NCBI GenBank assembly: GCA_002243285.1
Contig: CP022585.1
Span: forward strand, 2,716,641-2,780,640
Length of the DNA stretch: 64,000 nucleotides
Direction: 5' to 3'
Source of the DNA: Candidatus Fluviicola riflensis
GTDB lineage: Bacteria; Bacteroidota; Bacteroidia; Flavobacteriales_D; Crocinitomicaceae
The position numbers and the translations under genes are program-made. Shown one piece after another: positions 1 through 7,961 of this stretch (positions within the stretch are counted from its first letter, which is position 1; each line of letters begins with the position of its first letter). The notes beneath the pieces are model-generated. The model did not search any database. It was not told the DNA's origin and saw only the letters and a list, made by a program, of their open reading frames with translations.

Positions 1-1
1 C

Positions 2-1960
2 TACATACTACTTTTATTCGCGGTGCTTCAGCTTTCTTCTTTGGCACAGGACAATAAATTGTTTCACCAGCTGGAACAACTCAAAAAGACCATTCGTCAA
101 AGTACGATGTTCGATTCTGCCAAGGTGTTTTCCAACGGGGCAAAAGCCATTAAAATAGCCCGGGAACTGCATTCGAAAGGCGAAGAAGGCCTGATCTACC
201 AGTATTACGGTTCGTTCTACTACTATTCAAACGATTACGAAAATGCCAACAGGTATTTCCGGAAATCCATTTCCACTGCCGAACAATGCGGTGATCTGAA
301 ACTGAAAAATTCAACCCAGATCCGGTTGGCGTTTATCCAGGCGGAAACCGATATTTTTAAGGCGGAAGATGAATTTAACCGCTTGCTGAAACAGGCAAAA
401 GAACACGGTTTTATCGAAAATTCAATCGAAGTGTACAACGGCCTCGGAATTTTGTACGAAGACCGGATGATGGCGGATAAGGCCATTGATTATTACCTGA
501 AAGGATTAAAGATTGCCGAAAAACACAATAAGAAATACTTCATCAGCTTTTTGCTGAATAACCTGGGCTTGCTGAAGTACGAGAACAAACAATACGAAGA
601 ATCCCGGACAGATCTGTTGCGCGGACTTCGGCTGGCAATCGAGGAAAAGGAATACCGGCTGATCGGGAACCTGCACAACAACCTCGGGCTTGTCTATCGC
701 GAGCTAAAAGATTACAAGGCGTCGATCAGGCATTTTCACGAAACGGTCGAAATCACTCAAAAACAAGGTTTTCCATTCGGAATCGGTGCCGCGTTTATCA
801 ACCTGGGCGATTGTTATAATCTCGACGGCGATTACGAAAAAGGAATGCTGTACGCCGATTCGGCCATCGCTATTTTTAGTCAGTTTGATGACCAGGAATA
901 CCTCGGCATTGGCTATTTGCTCAAAAGCAGCCTGTATACCCGGCAAAATAAGCTGAAAGATGCCTGGGAGTTTGTTGATAAAGTATTGGAACTGCACAAG
1001 CAACGGCCTTCCATTGCCAATTACATCAACACATTCGAGGTGCGTTCCGAGATCTACGAAAAAACGGGGGATTATAAGAAAGCCCTGGATTTCAAAACAC
1101 GGTTCCATGAACTGAGCGATAGCATCGAACTGATCGCCAACAAGGATAAAATGAGCGAGCTGCAGGTGCTTTATGGACGAAAACGCATCGAATCGCAACT
1201 GGCCCAGGAGAAGACAAAAAACAAGTTATCGGATAAAAACCGGGAACTGGAATCGGCACAATGGCGCCTGATCCTGATCATTTTCGCTGCCATTTCAGTG
1301 TTCATTCTGGGGTTCCTGTACATTCGTTATGTGCGTAAATCGCGCAAACAGCAGGTGTTATTCTCCCAGCGGCTGATCCAGCAGATCGATGAGGAACGTT
1401 CGCGCATTTCGGGCGATTTACACGATAATATCGGACAGCTGCTTTCGGTGGTGAAATCAAAGATTAATATGTACAATACCGGCCTGATCAGCGAAATTAC
1501 CGATCTTGACAAAGAAGTGGGCGAAGTGATCAATCAAACCCGGACGATCAGTCACCAGCTGCATCCGTCGTCGCTCGAGAAACTCGGACTGGAGCGGTCG
1601 ATCAACGGTTTATTGGAACACACACAAACCAATACCGACATTATCTGTAGCACTCATTTTGCAGTTCCAACCGCTCAGCTGGGCATTGAAGTGCAGACAC
1701 AACTCTACCGTATCAGCCAGGAGTGCATTAACAATACGATCAAACACGCCAATGCGGCCTCTCTGAAAATTACACTGAAAGAAGAAGACGGTACCTATAT
1801 TTATAAATACCGCGACAACGGGATCGGTTTTTCGGGTTCTACTTTCACCAACGGAATAGGAATGATGACCATTAAGGAACGTGTTCACAAAATAAACGGT
1901 AAATTAAACCTGATCTCAGATCAGCAAAAAGGCATGCAATTAATAATCAAATTTCGATGA
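2..1960 (+). CDS. TPR-containing sensor histidine kinase (5' partial)
   Basis: Membrane sensor kinase of the NarX/DegS-like (HisKA_3) type. The first in-frame start inside the window is a GTG at 23, but the frame is open to base 2 and reads as a signal-peptide core ending in SLAQ, so the true start lies upstream of the window. About six TPR-like helical repeats occupy the N-terminal two thirds, followed by a coiled coil, a membrane segment (about 1270-1335) and the dimerisation motif DLHDNIGQLLS with the phosphoacceptor His at 1421-1423. A C-terminal HATPase region carries NTIKHA and DNGIGF motifs. The stop overlaps the start of the response regulator by 4 bp, so the two are a coupled pair. 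The signal sensed is unknown; a periplasmic TPR region is inferred from the signal peptide and the single TM segment. Confidence 0.93.
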   Translation, partial: YILLLFAVLQLSSLAQDNKLFHQLEQLKKTIRQSTMFDSAKVFSNGAKAIKIARELHSKGEEGLIYQYYGSFYYYSNDYENANRYFRKSISTAEQCGDLKLKNSTQIRLAFIQAETDIFKAEDEFNRLLKQAKEHGFIENSIEVYNGLGILYEDRMMADKAIDYYLKGLKIAEKHNKKYFISFLLNNLGLLKYENKQYEESRTDLLRGLRLAIEEKEYRLIGNLHNNLGLVYRELKDYKASIRHFHETVEITQKQGFPFGIGAAFINLGDCYNLDGDYEKGMLYADSAIAIFSQFDDQEYLGIGYLLKSSLYTRQNKLKDAWEFVDKVLELHKQRPSIANYINTFEVRSEIYEKTGDYKKALDFKTRFHELSDSIELIANKDKMSELQVLYGRKRIESQLAQEKTKNKLSDKNRELESAQWRLILIIFAAISVFILGFLYIRYVRKSRKQQVLFSQRLIQQIDEERSRISGDLHDNIGQLLSVVKSKINMYNTGLISEITDLDKEVGEVINQTRTISHQLHPSSLEKLGLERSINGLLEHTQTNTDIICSTHFAVPTAQLGIEVQTQLYRISQECINNTIKHANAASLKITLKEEDGTYIYKYRDNGIGFSGSTFTNGIGMMTIKERVHKINGKLNLISDQQKGMQLIIKFR

Positions 1961-2634
1961 GTATGGAAATTGTCATAGCGGATGATCACCCAATCTTTAG
2001 AAGCGGATTAAAATTTCTGCTGGAATCTTCTTTTGAAAAAGTTCATGTAACCGATTTTGATAACGGCGCTTCGGTGTTGCTTCACCTCGAATCACACAAA
2101 CCAGACCTCGTATTCCTGGATATTGACATGCCTCAGAAAAACGGACTGGATGCCTGTGCTGAAATTGCCAAATCGTTTCCGGATATCAACGTGGTGATCT
2201 TGTCCATGTACAAAGATGTGGAAATGGTGAAGCTTGCTTTTTTCAGCGGCGCAAAAGGTTACCTGGTAAAAGACAATACCTCCGAAGAACTGGTGGAATG
2301 CATCCTGGCCATTCGGCAGGGAAAAAGCTACCTCGCCAAAGACATTCGCGACCCCAACCGACAGGAACTTTCCGAAAACAGCGATCAACTGCATATTGCC
2401 GAATTATTAAATACCCTCACGCAGACCGAATTGAAGGTACTGAAACTAGTGAGTCAGAAATATTCCAGTAAGGAAATTGCGAACCTGCTCTTCGTATCGG
2501 TGAAGTCTGTAGAGAATTACCGCTCACGGATTTGCAAAAAACTGAACCTCGACGCGCGCAATAACAGCCTGTTAATGTGGGTGATGGAGAATAAAAGCGT
2601 GGTCGACCGCAAAGACCAGCAACTAAAGTTTTAG
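1957..2634 (+). CDS. NarL/FixJ-family response regulator
   Basis: Two-domain transcription regulator of 225 residues. The receiver domain spans residues 1-120, with the acidic pair D9/D10, the likely phosphorylated Asp in FLDIDMP (D55) and the conserved Lys in GYLVKD. The LuxR/GerE helix-turn-helix is at the C-terminus (LTQTELKVLKL, SSKEIANLL, SVKSVENYRSRI). It starts at the ATG that overlaps the kinase stop (ATGA), though a second in-frame ATG two codons later is possible. It should be phosphorylated by the adjacent kinase; the target genes are not evident from the sequence. This looks like the last gene of the operon. Confidence 0.95.
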   Translation: MSMEIVIADDHPIFRSGLKFLLESSFEKVHVTDFDNGASVLLHLESHKPDLVFLDIDMPQKNGLDACAEIAKSFPDINVVILSMYKDVEMVKLAFFSGAKGYLVKDNTSEELVECILAIRQGKSYLAKDIRDPNRQELSENSDQLHIAELLNTLTQTELKVLKLVSQKYSSKEIANLLFVSVKSVENYRSRICKKLNLDARNNSLLMWVMENKSVVDRKDQQLKF

Positions 2635-2928
2635 CAACTATTTTTTTTATTTTGAGGGGGCAGCACTCCTGCGCAGCACATAGTTGTGCCGTACTTTAGC
2701 CTCAAGTTATTTGTTAAGCTTGTTACTAAGAAAGTTAACTTACTACTACCTTTCGTTAGTTAACATTTTGCTTCATCGATAATGAAGAACGCCGGATTAC
2801 TCTGATAGAAGTGTTTCGAATAGAGTGAGTGTGAGTTAGAGTTTAGTTTTAGCGAATTAAAGGCCCCGTTCTTCCTTAAAGAAAGCAGTAAAGCATTAGG
2901 TTAGTTAAATGGAACAAATAAACGCTTT

Positions 2929-2976
2929 GCAAAATGCCGGAATTGACTAGTAGAGGAGTCGCTTTCGGCATTTTGC
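2929..2976 (+). terminator. Hairpin, possible terminator
   Basis: Inverted repeat with an 11-bp perfect stem (GCAAAATGCCG / CGGCATTTTGC) and a loop of about 26 nt, followed by CTTTTAG. It lies 295 bp after the response regulator stop, so it may end a long 3' tail or belong to the adjacent repeat. Confidence 0.45.
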
Positions 2977-2985
2977 TTTTAGTAT

Positions 2986-3215
2986 TCTTCTCCTACTTTT
3001 TTCTTGATAAAAAAGTAGGCAAAAAATCAAGGCTGTAAGCTCCAATCTTGAGAACTACGGCTTGTTATGCTACCTCAACCCAACTCGCTAACGTCATTAA
3101 CGGATTGTTTTGCAAACAACCCGATGACTGAGCTCAAACAGGGCATCGGTTACGCTTAACGCACCTTGTTCCCTTGCGATTGGAACTTAATGCCAACGGG
3201 GTGCTTCCTCTTAAG
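2986..3215 (+). repeat. Long intergenic repeat, copy 1
   Basis: It begins with an inverted repeat around CCTACTTTTTTCTTGAT / AAAAAAGTAGG and continues with CAAAAAATCAAGGCTGTA, the core CATTAACGGATTGTTTTGCA, GGGCATCGGTTACGCTTAAC and a 3' end rich in GGAACTTAATGCC. The same sequence is present in reverse orientation at 31472-31740 and in diverged form at 40185-40470. No open reading frame is shared between the copies. Confidence 0.85.
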
Positions 3216-3336
3216 ATTTAACTTATTCACGAACGGCAGGGAATGGCGAAGATGCCTACCTCATTTGTACTATTTTCCCCATCACGTGTGACTATATGTA
3301 AATTACTTTGTTACTTTAGAAAATAAAATATAACCT

Positions 3337-4113
3337 ATGAATAAAATACTCCTCATGTTGGGCCTTGCAACAACACTATTTGCAACAGCTCAGTCCCCAT
3401 TGATGAATGCCAATTGTGATATTACCTTAACAGTTCAGGGGGAAGACGGAACAAACGGCGTTTCAGTAACCTATAATCCTTCAACACAGTTGTATTATAC
3501 GGTATTTGCCGGCAACTCAATGTACCCGGTTGAAGTGCACAGTTCAGCCGGAACTTCGATTGCAACCCAGGAAGTGGGATTTGATGTTCGTGGAATGTGG
3601 TACAACCCAAGTACGAAGTCTTTGGAAGGAATCAGCTACGATAACCAGGGCGGTTTTGAGATCAAATTAAATGCCGATGGAACAATCAAGGGTTCTGTAG
3701 CCACATCGTTCTCTTACGGAATGGAAGGTCAAACCGTTGCCACGTATGCGGTAAAAAAGAAATCGATCATGTTTGTGGAAGGAAATACGGTTTCGTTTTT
3801 CAAACCGGGAAAAGCAAAAAGCAAAACACTTACGATTTCGCCGACAGACATGAACACAACGTTGAACACGAACGGGCCAATGTATACGGGCGTGAAAAAT
3901 TACGAGATTGCTTTGTTTGAAGCCGAAACAATGACGGTGCACCTGTTCAGTGCATCAAGTGGGAAAGAAACAGGAAAAGTGGTCCTGAAATCAGGTTCAT
4001 GCGAAGAGATCGAAAATGTACCTACTTATTTCCGTGTTTCTTATTGCAATGACCGCGTGTTCTTATTCGATACGGATGCAAGAACCTGGACGGGTTACAA
4101 ACTTTTCGATTAA
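3337..4113 (+). CDS. Secreted protein of unknown function
   Basis: 258 residues with a clear signal peptide (hydrophobic core after MNKILLM, cleavage near FATAQ). The mature part is rich in beta strands, Gly, Thr and Ser, and has several short YNPST-type segments that read like blades of a propeller, but I do not recognise the family. There is no T9SS sorting domain, no lipobox and no membrane helix, so a periplasmic or secreted soluble protein is inferred. It is a single gene, followed by a strong terminator. Confidence 0.85.
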   Translation: MNKILLMLGLATTLFATAQSPLMNANCDITLTVQGEDGTNGVSVTYNPSTQLYYTVFAGNSMYPVEVHSSAGTSIATQEVGFDVRGMWYNPSTKSLEGISYDNQGGFEIKLNADGTIKGSVATSFSYGMEGQTVATYAVKKKSIMFVEGNTVSFFKPGKAKSKTLTISPTDMNTTLNTNGPMYTGVKNYEIALFEAETMTVHLFSASSGKETGKVVLKSGSCEEIENVPTYFRVSYCNDRVFLFDTDARTWTGYKLFD

Positions 4114-4137
4114 GCTGTATTGATTGATTTTCAATAG

Positions 4138-4164
4138 AAGGAGGATTTAGGTCCTCCTTTTTTT
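4138..4164 (+). terminator. Rho-independent terminator
   Basis: GGAGGA, 6-nt loop, TCCTCC, then seven T. It lies 25 bp after the stop of the secreted-protein gene. Confidence 0.88.
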
Positions 4165-4243
4165 GTGCCTTTTAATTCCCACCAATGATCATGTTTTTGA
4201 TCATGTTTTCATCCGCCTTGCGAATGAGAAATTGGAAAGGATA

Positions 4244-4380
4244 ATTCCCACGAATTCACGAATTATGGCTCGGCTAACGCACTCGCTTTTTACAACTGCT
4301 GCTCATTATGAAGGATACTAATTTTACACATCATTCAGCGTGTCCGTTAGGCACGAAAAAAATTCGGGAATTCGTGGGAA
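4244..4380. repeat. Palindromic intergenic repeat, copy 1
   Basis: The ends are complementary (TTCCCACGAATTCACGAATT at the left, AATTCGGGAATTCGTGGGAA at the right). Inside is a second complementary pair, GGCTCGGCTAACGC against GTCCGTTAGGC. Related copies are at 41312-41428, 44940-45065 and, less similar, 48893-48997. Together with the flanking terminators it fills the 367-bp gap 4114-4480. Confidence 0.8.
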
Positions 4381-4434
4381 ACAAAACAGACGCGATAGCG
4401 GATGCGGATGCGACTATTATTACTAGGAAACAAA

Positions 4435-4460
4435 AAAGAGGCTCCATCCGAAGCCTCTTT
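4435..4460 (-). terminator. Rho-independent terminator (minus strand)
   Basis: AAAGAGGCT, 8-nt loop, AGCCTCTTT; on the minus strand it is followed by a run of T. It lies just beyond the stop of the alpha-oxoamine synthase. Confidence 0.85.
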
Positions 4461-4480
4461 CCTTATTCACAACGTGAATC

Positions 4481-5767
4481 TTATTTTTTCTTGTCCACTT
4501 CCACAGAAGCCAGCTCGTCTGCTTTGTAAGCACCACTGTCCAGCTTGTCTTTCAGTTTCTTGAATGTTTCAATAGTATAGCTTACATCCTCAAGCGTGTG
4601 AGCAGCTGTCGGGATAAGACGCAACATGATCACATCTTTCGGTACAACCGGGTAAATAACGATTGAACAGAAGATGTTGTAGTTTTCGCGCAGGTCAAAT
4701 GTCAGGTTGGTTGCCTCAGCAAGGTTTCCTTTCATGAATACGGGAGTCACCGGTGAGTTCGTAGCCCCGATATCGAAACCTGCTTTTGTCAATCCTGATT
4801 GCAATGCGTTGGAGATTGTCCACAATTTTTCTTTCAACTCCGGACGGGTTCTCAACAATTCCAAACGTTTGCGGGCACCGATTGTAATCGTGATCGGCAA
4901 TGCTTTGGCAAACATTTGCGAACGCATGTTGTAACGAAGGAATTCTACGATGGATTCGTCACCGCAGATAAATCCGCCGATAGAGGCCATTGATTTGGCG
5001 AATGTTCCGAACAATACATCGATTTCGGATTGAACACCTTGTGCTTCACCGGCACCTTGTCCGGTTTTACCCAATGTACCAAAACCGTGTGCATCATCCA
5101 CAAATAAACGGAAGTCATATTTTCCGGATTTACGGAATTCAACGATATCGGCCAGTCTACCCTGATCGCCCGCCATTCCGAATACACCTTCGGTGATCAC
5201 AAGGATTCCACCACCGGTTGTTTCAGCCAAACGTGTTGCATTGCGCATTTGTTTGTCGAAGCTTTCCATATCGTTGTGCTGGAACACAAAACGTTTTCCT
5301 GTGTGCAAACGCATTCCGTCAAGGATACATGCGTGTGCTTCACTATCGTAAACGATGATATCGCTGCGATCAACCAAACAGTCAATTGCCGATACCATTC
5401 CCTGGTAACCGAAATTCAGAAGAATTGTGTCTTCTTTTTGCATGAATTCAGACAATTCATTTTCCAGTTTTTCATGTTCACCGGTTTGTCCTGTCATCAT
5501 GCGGGCTCCCATCGGGTAAGCCAGTCCGTACATTTCAGCTGCTTTACGATCTGCTTCACGAACCTCCGGATGATTTGCCAACCCCAGGTAGTTGTTCAAA
5601 GACCAAACCAGGCACTCTTTACCACGGAACACCATTTTGTTCCCCAGTTCGCCTTCCAGTTTTGGAAATGTAAAATAGCCGTGAACTCCTTTTGAGTATT
5701 GTCCGATCGGACCACGATTGCGCTGAATTTTATCGAAAATATCTGCCATTATAGATTCATTTTCCAT
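4481..5767 (-). CDS. PLP-dependent alpha-oxoamine synthase (serine palmitoyltransferase-like)
   Basis: 428-residue class II aminotransferase fold, alpha-oxoamine synthase group (SPT, KBL, BioF, cysteate acyltransferase). Visible signatures are SLNNYLGLANHP, GARMMTGQT, LFVDDAHGFGTLG (PLP-contacting Asp and His) and the Schiff-base Lys region FGTFAKSMASIGG. The family condenses an acyl-CoA/ACP with an amino acid. In Bacteroidota the close relatives are annotated as serine palmitoyltransferase or the sulfonolipid cysteate acyltransferase, and substrate choice cannot be read from sequence. The start at 5767 could be replaced by the ATG six codons in (MADIFDKI). CAAAGTTA at 5810-5817 is a minus-strand -7 box (TAACTTTG). 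Single-gene unit. Confidence 0.9.
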   Translation of the reverse strand: MENESIMADIFDKIQRNRGPIGQYSKGVHGYFTFPKLEGELGNKMVFRGKECLVWSLNNYLGLANHPEVREADRKAAEMYGLAYPMGARMMTGQTGEHEKLENELSEFMQKEDTILLNFGYQGMVSAIDCLVDRSDIIVYDSEAHACILDGMRLHTGKRFVFQHNDMESFDKQMRNATRLAETTGGGILVITEGVFGMAGDQGRLADIVEFRKSGKYDFRLFVDDAHGFGTLGKTGQGAGEAQGVQSEIDVLFGTFAKSMASIGGFICGDESIVEFLRYNMRSQMFAKALPITITIGARKRLELLRTRPELKEKLWTISNALQSGLTKAGFDIGATNSPVTPVFMKGNLAEATNLTFDLRENYNIFCSIVIYPVVPKDVIMLRLIPTAAHTLEDVSYTIETFKKLKDKLDSGAYKADELASVEVDKKK

Positions 5768-5809
5768 TAATATACAGATAACCTGCTAGTAACGGATGTT
5801 TTAATTCGG

Positions 5810-5840
5810 CAAAGTTAGCAGGATTCAGGCGAGTAACAAG
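5810..5840 (-). promoter_or_regulatory. Promoter of the alpha-oxoamine synthase
   Basis: On the minus strand, TAACTTTG (5817-5810) matches the Bacteroidota -7 consensus TAnnTTTG exactly, and CTTG (5840-5837) sits 19 bp upstream at the -33 position. The predicted leader is about 35-40 nt. Confidence 0.6.
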
Positions 5841-5936
5841 CCCTGCCCGGAAAATTAATTAACCGAGTAATTCACAATTTGGTGGTGGGTGGGGGACGTT
5901 GGTATCATAAAAGACTCAGAAAACGTGCCGAGCTTC

Positions 5937-7961
5937 CTAGAACGCAATCACCATTTCTTTGGTCGGCATTCCGTGAATACCTGATTGAAGTATGTACTTC
6001 ACTTTGTAGGCGTAACGATCACCCGATTGTACATCTTTATCCGTATAAGTGGTGCATGAACCATTTTCAATTGTCTTAACCAAGTAAAACTTGCCACCGT
6101 TAAGCGATTTATAGATTTGAAAGCTGAACACCTCACCTTGTGGTAAAGTCCATATTAAATCAACTGCTTTGGTGCTACTATTGAATACTGCTTTAGATTC
6201 TGAAATTGCTTTGCGATAGCCCGGCTCATAATATACTTTTCGCGGTTCTGAAAGTGAAGCGTTACGGCTTTTATCTGACGTTACAATTCGGTAATTGTAA
6301 GCAGTTCCCGCAATGATTCGGGTATCTTCAAAGCTGATTGTTTGATCTGACCACTGTTTAAGTGTGTCGATAACCGTTCCTTGCTCACGGATCAAAAAAT
6401 TCATCTTAATATCAACGCTGGGGGAATTAACCCATGATAACACCATGATACTATCTTTTACAACAGGAGTTGAAAGCATAGCCGGAACAGGCGCAATGGT
6501 ATCGGGTTTCAATACCAATATGGTATCTGAAAAGGGTGAATTGTTGTAGTTCAAATCGACCGCTTTCAGGCAGTAATAAACCTCACTTGTCAGGTTATCC
6601 AAACGAACCGTATCAGTGAGCGTAGTAGCCAAAGAAAGTTCTTTGTTTCGTTCAGTAAATTCTTCACGTTTGTCATTGGCGTGGTAAATCCGGTAACCTT
6701 GCAAATCTTTATCCGATGGTGCTTGCCATGACAAACGAACCACACCGTTTGAATCAATTTCACCCTTTAGCATTGTCGGTTTTGCAGGCGGTTCCTGATC
6801 GAGCGTAAACACATAACTCGGAAGCGATGAAACAGTGTCGTTGTCTTTGCTAATCGCAAGCACTTTGTAATAAAACTGATCACCTGTTTTAAGCATCGGA
6901 ACGGTGAACTTAAATACCGAATCGCTGTAAGGCTTTGTTTCAACTAGTGAGTAATCCGTGTCTTTTTGAGTGGACTTATGCAACTCATAGCGGTTAATGT
7001 TCATAGGTTTTCCATCACCAAATGCGCTACCTACAATGACACGGGTTTGATCTTTTGCGTAAGTCGTATCAATGTAAATTTCAGCGTGTACATGATTGGG
7101 AATATAGATTTTTTGCCATTCGGAATACATGACAGCTTCGCCGAAATAATTCAAGCCCACAACACGGTAAAAATGGGTTTTACCTTCGGTTAACTGCTCA
7201 TCGCGAAAAGAATCGTCTTTGTCTGCTTTCTCATCCGTTGACCGAACAGGTACGTATGGTGTTTTAGTCAAATAGTTCCCTTCTTTTGGTGCATCCAACG
7301 ATTTTTCCAACTGAAAGCCATAACCGAATGCTTTGGTGTCCCTTGATTGCCAACGCATTTCAACGGTGTTTTTTCTATCAAGTGTGAGTGTCACGTTTTC
7401 AATTTTCGGGTAGCTAGTCACTTCACCCGTTTGAACAGCAATAAACCCATCAGGCGTATTTTTGATGCGAATACGGTAAGCGTAGGTTTTACCCTTTTCC
7501 ACCGATTCATCAGTAAAGGTGCAACCGATTACAATTCCCGTTTCTTTTGAAACCGAACAATCCAACACCGCAAGGGCAAACGCAAAGTTTTTCGCTTCGT
7601 CATTATCCTGTACCGCTTCGGCTAAAAATGGCTCTAACAATAATTGCAGTTTCTTCGTACTTTCAAGGTTTGCGTCCAGTTTGTCGAGCCGTGTTTTTGT
7701 AGGCTGGATCACTGTTTTCGTTGCTCCGTCGAAATTTGCCGTTTTCGGGTCTTGGTCTGCTGATATTTGGACACGTTCAACCGTTGAACCTTCGTTTACC
7801 AATTGTTTGAAAGCATCAAAATCACTCGCAAACCATTTGAGTTTAACAACCGTTTTACCGCTTTGTTTTTCAACCTTGGAAACAACTGCCATCGGTTTTG
7901 TTTGCGCCTGTGAAACCAACGCGCAAGCCACTATGAGTATGGTTAAAAGTATTCTGTTCAT
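5937..7961 (-). CDS. Secreted fibronectin type III repeat protein
   Basis: 674 residues with a signal peptide (cleavage near LVSQAQ). After an N-terminal region of about 190 residues there are at least four FN3-like modules, marked by repeated VxLSWxxP...DLxGYRIY and TAYNYRIVTSDKSRN patterns. There is no sorting domain or lipobox. Its start overlaps the stop of the 951-residue protein gene by one base (TAATG), so the two are translationally coupled. It is the last gene of the minus-strand polymorphic-toxin cluster. FN3-only secreted proteins usually bind other proteins or glycans; a structural partner role for the beta-rich proteins upstream is my inference. Confidence 0.88.
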   Translation of the reverse strand: MNRILLTILIVACALVSQAQTKPMAVVSKVEKQSGKTVVKLKWFASDFDAFKQLVNEGSTVERVQISADQDPKTANFDGATKTVIQPTKTRLDKLDANLESTKKLQLLLEPFLAEAVQDNDEAKNFAFALAVLDCSVSKETGIVIGCTFTDESVEKGKTYAYRIRIKNTPDGFIAVQTGEVTSYPKIENVTLTLDRKNTVEMRWQSRDTKAFGYGFQLEKSLDAPKEGNYLTKTPYVPVRSTDEKADKDDSFRDEQLTEGKTHFYRVVGLNYFGEAVMYSEWQKIYIPNHVHAEIYIDTTYAKDQTRVIVGSAFGDGKPMNINRYELHKSTQKDTDYSLVETKPYSDSVFKFTVPMLKTGDQFYYKVLAISKDNDTVSSLPSYVFTLDQEPPAKPTMLKGEIDSNGVVRLSWQAPSDKDLQGYRIYHANDKREEFTERNKELSLATTLTDTVRLDNLTSEVYYCLKAVDLNYNNSPFSDTILVLKPDTIAPVPAMLSTPVVKDSIMVLSWVNSPSVDIKMNFLIREQGTVIDTLKQWSDQTISFEDTRIIAGTAYNYRIVTSDKSRNASLSEPRKVYYEPGYRKAISESKAVFNSSTKAVDLIWTLPQGEVFSFQIYKSLNGGKFYLVKTIENGSCTTYTDKDVQSGDRYAYKVKYILQSGIHGMPTKEMVIAF

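Larger units (their letters stand above)
2635..3336. other. 702-bp gene-free stretch
   Basis: No convincing coding sequence. The first 290 bp hold no recognisable feature. A hairpin follows at 2929-2976, then a copy of the long intergenic repeat (2986-3215). The last 100 bp are AT-rich and would carry the promoter of the secreted-protein gene at 3337; TTACTTTG at 3303-3310 matches seven of eight positions of the Bacteroidota -7 box. Confidence 0.6.

Noticed and set aside
4308-4529. Open frame of 73 codons on the plus strand
   Set aside because: It reads through the palindromic repeat and a terminator and ends inside the synthase gene on the other strand.
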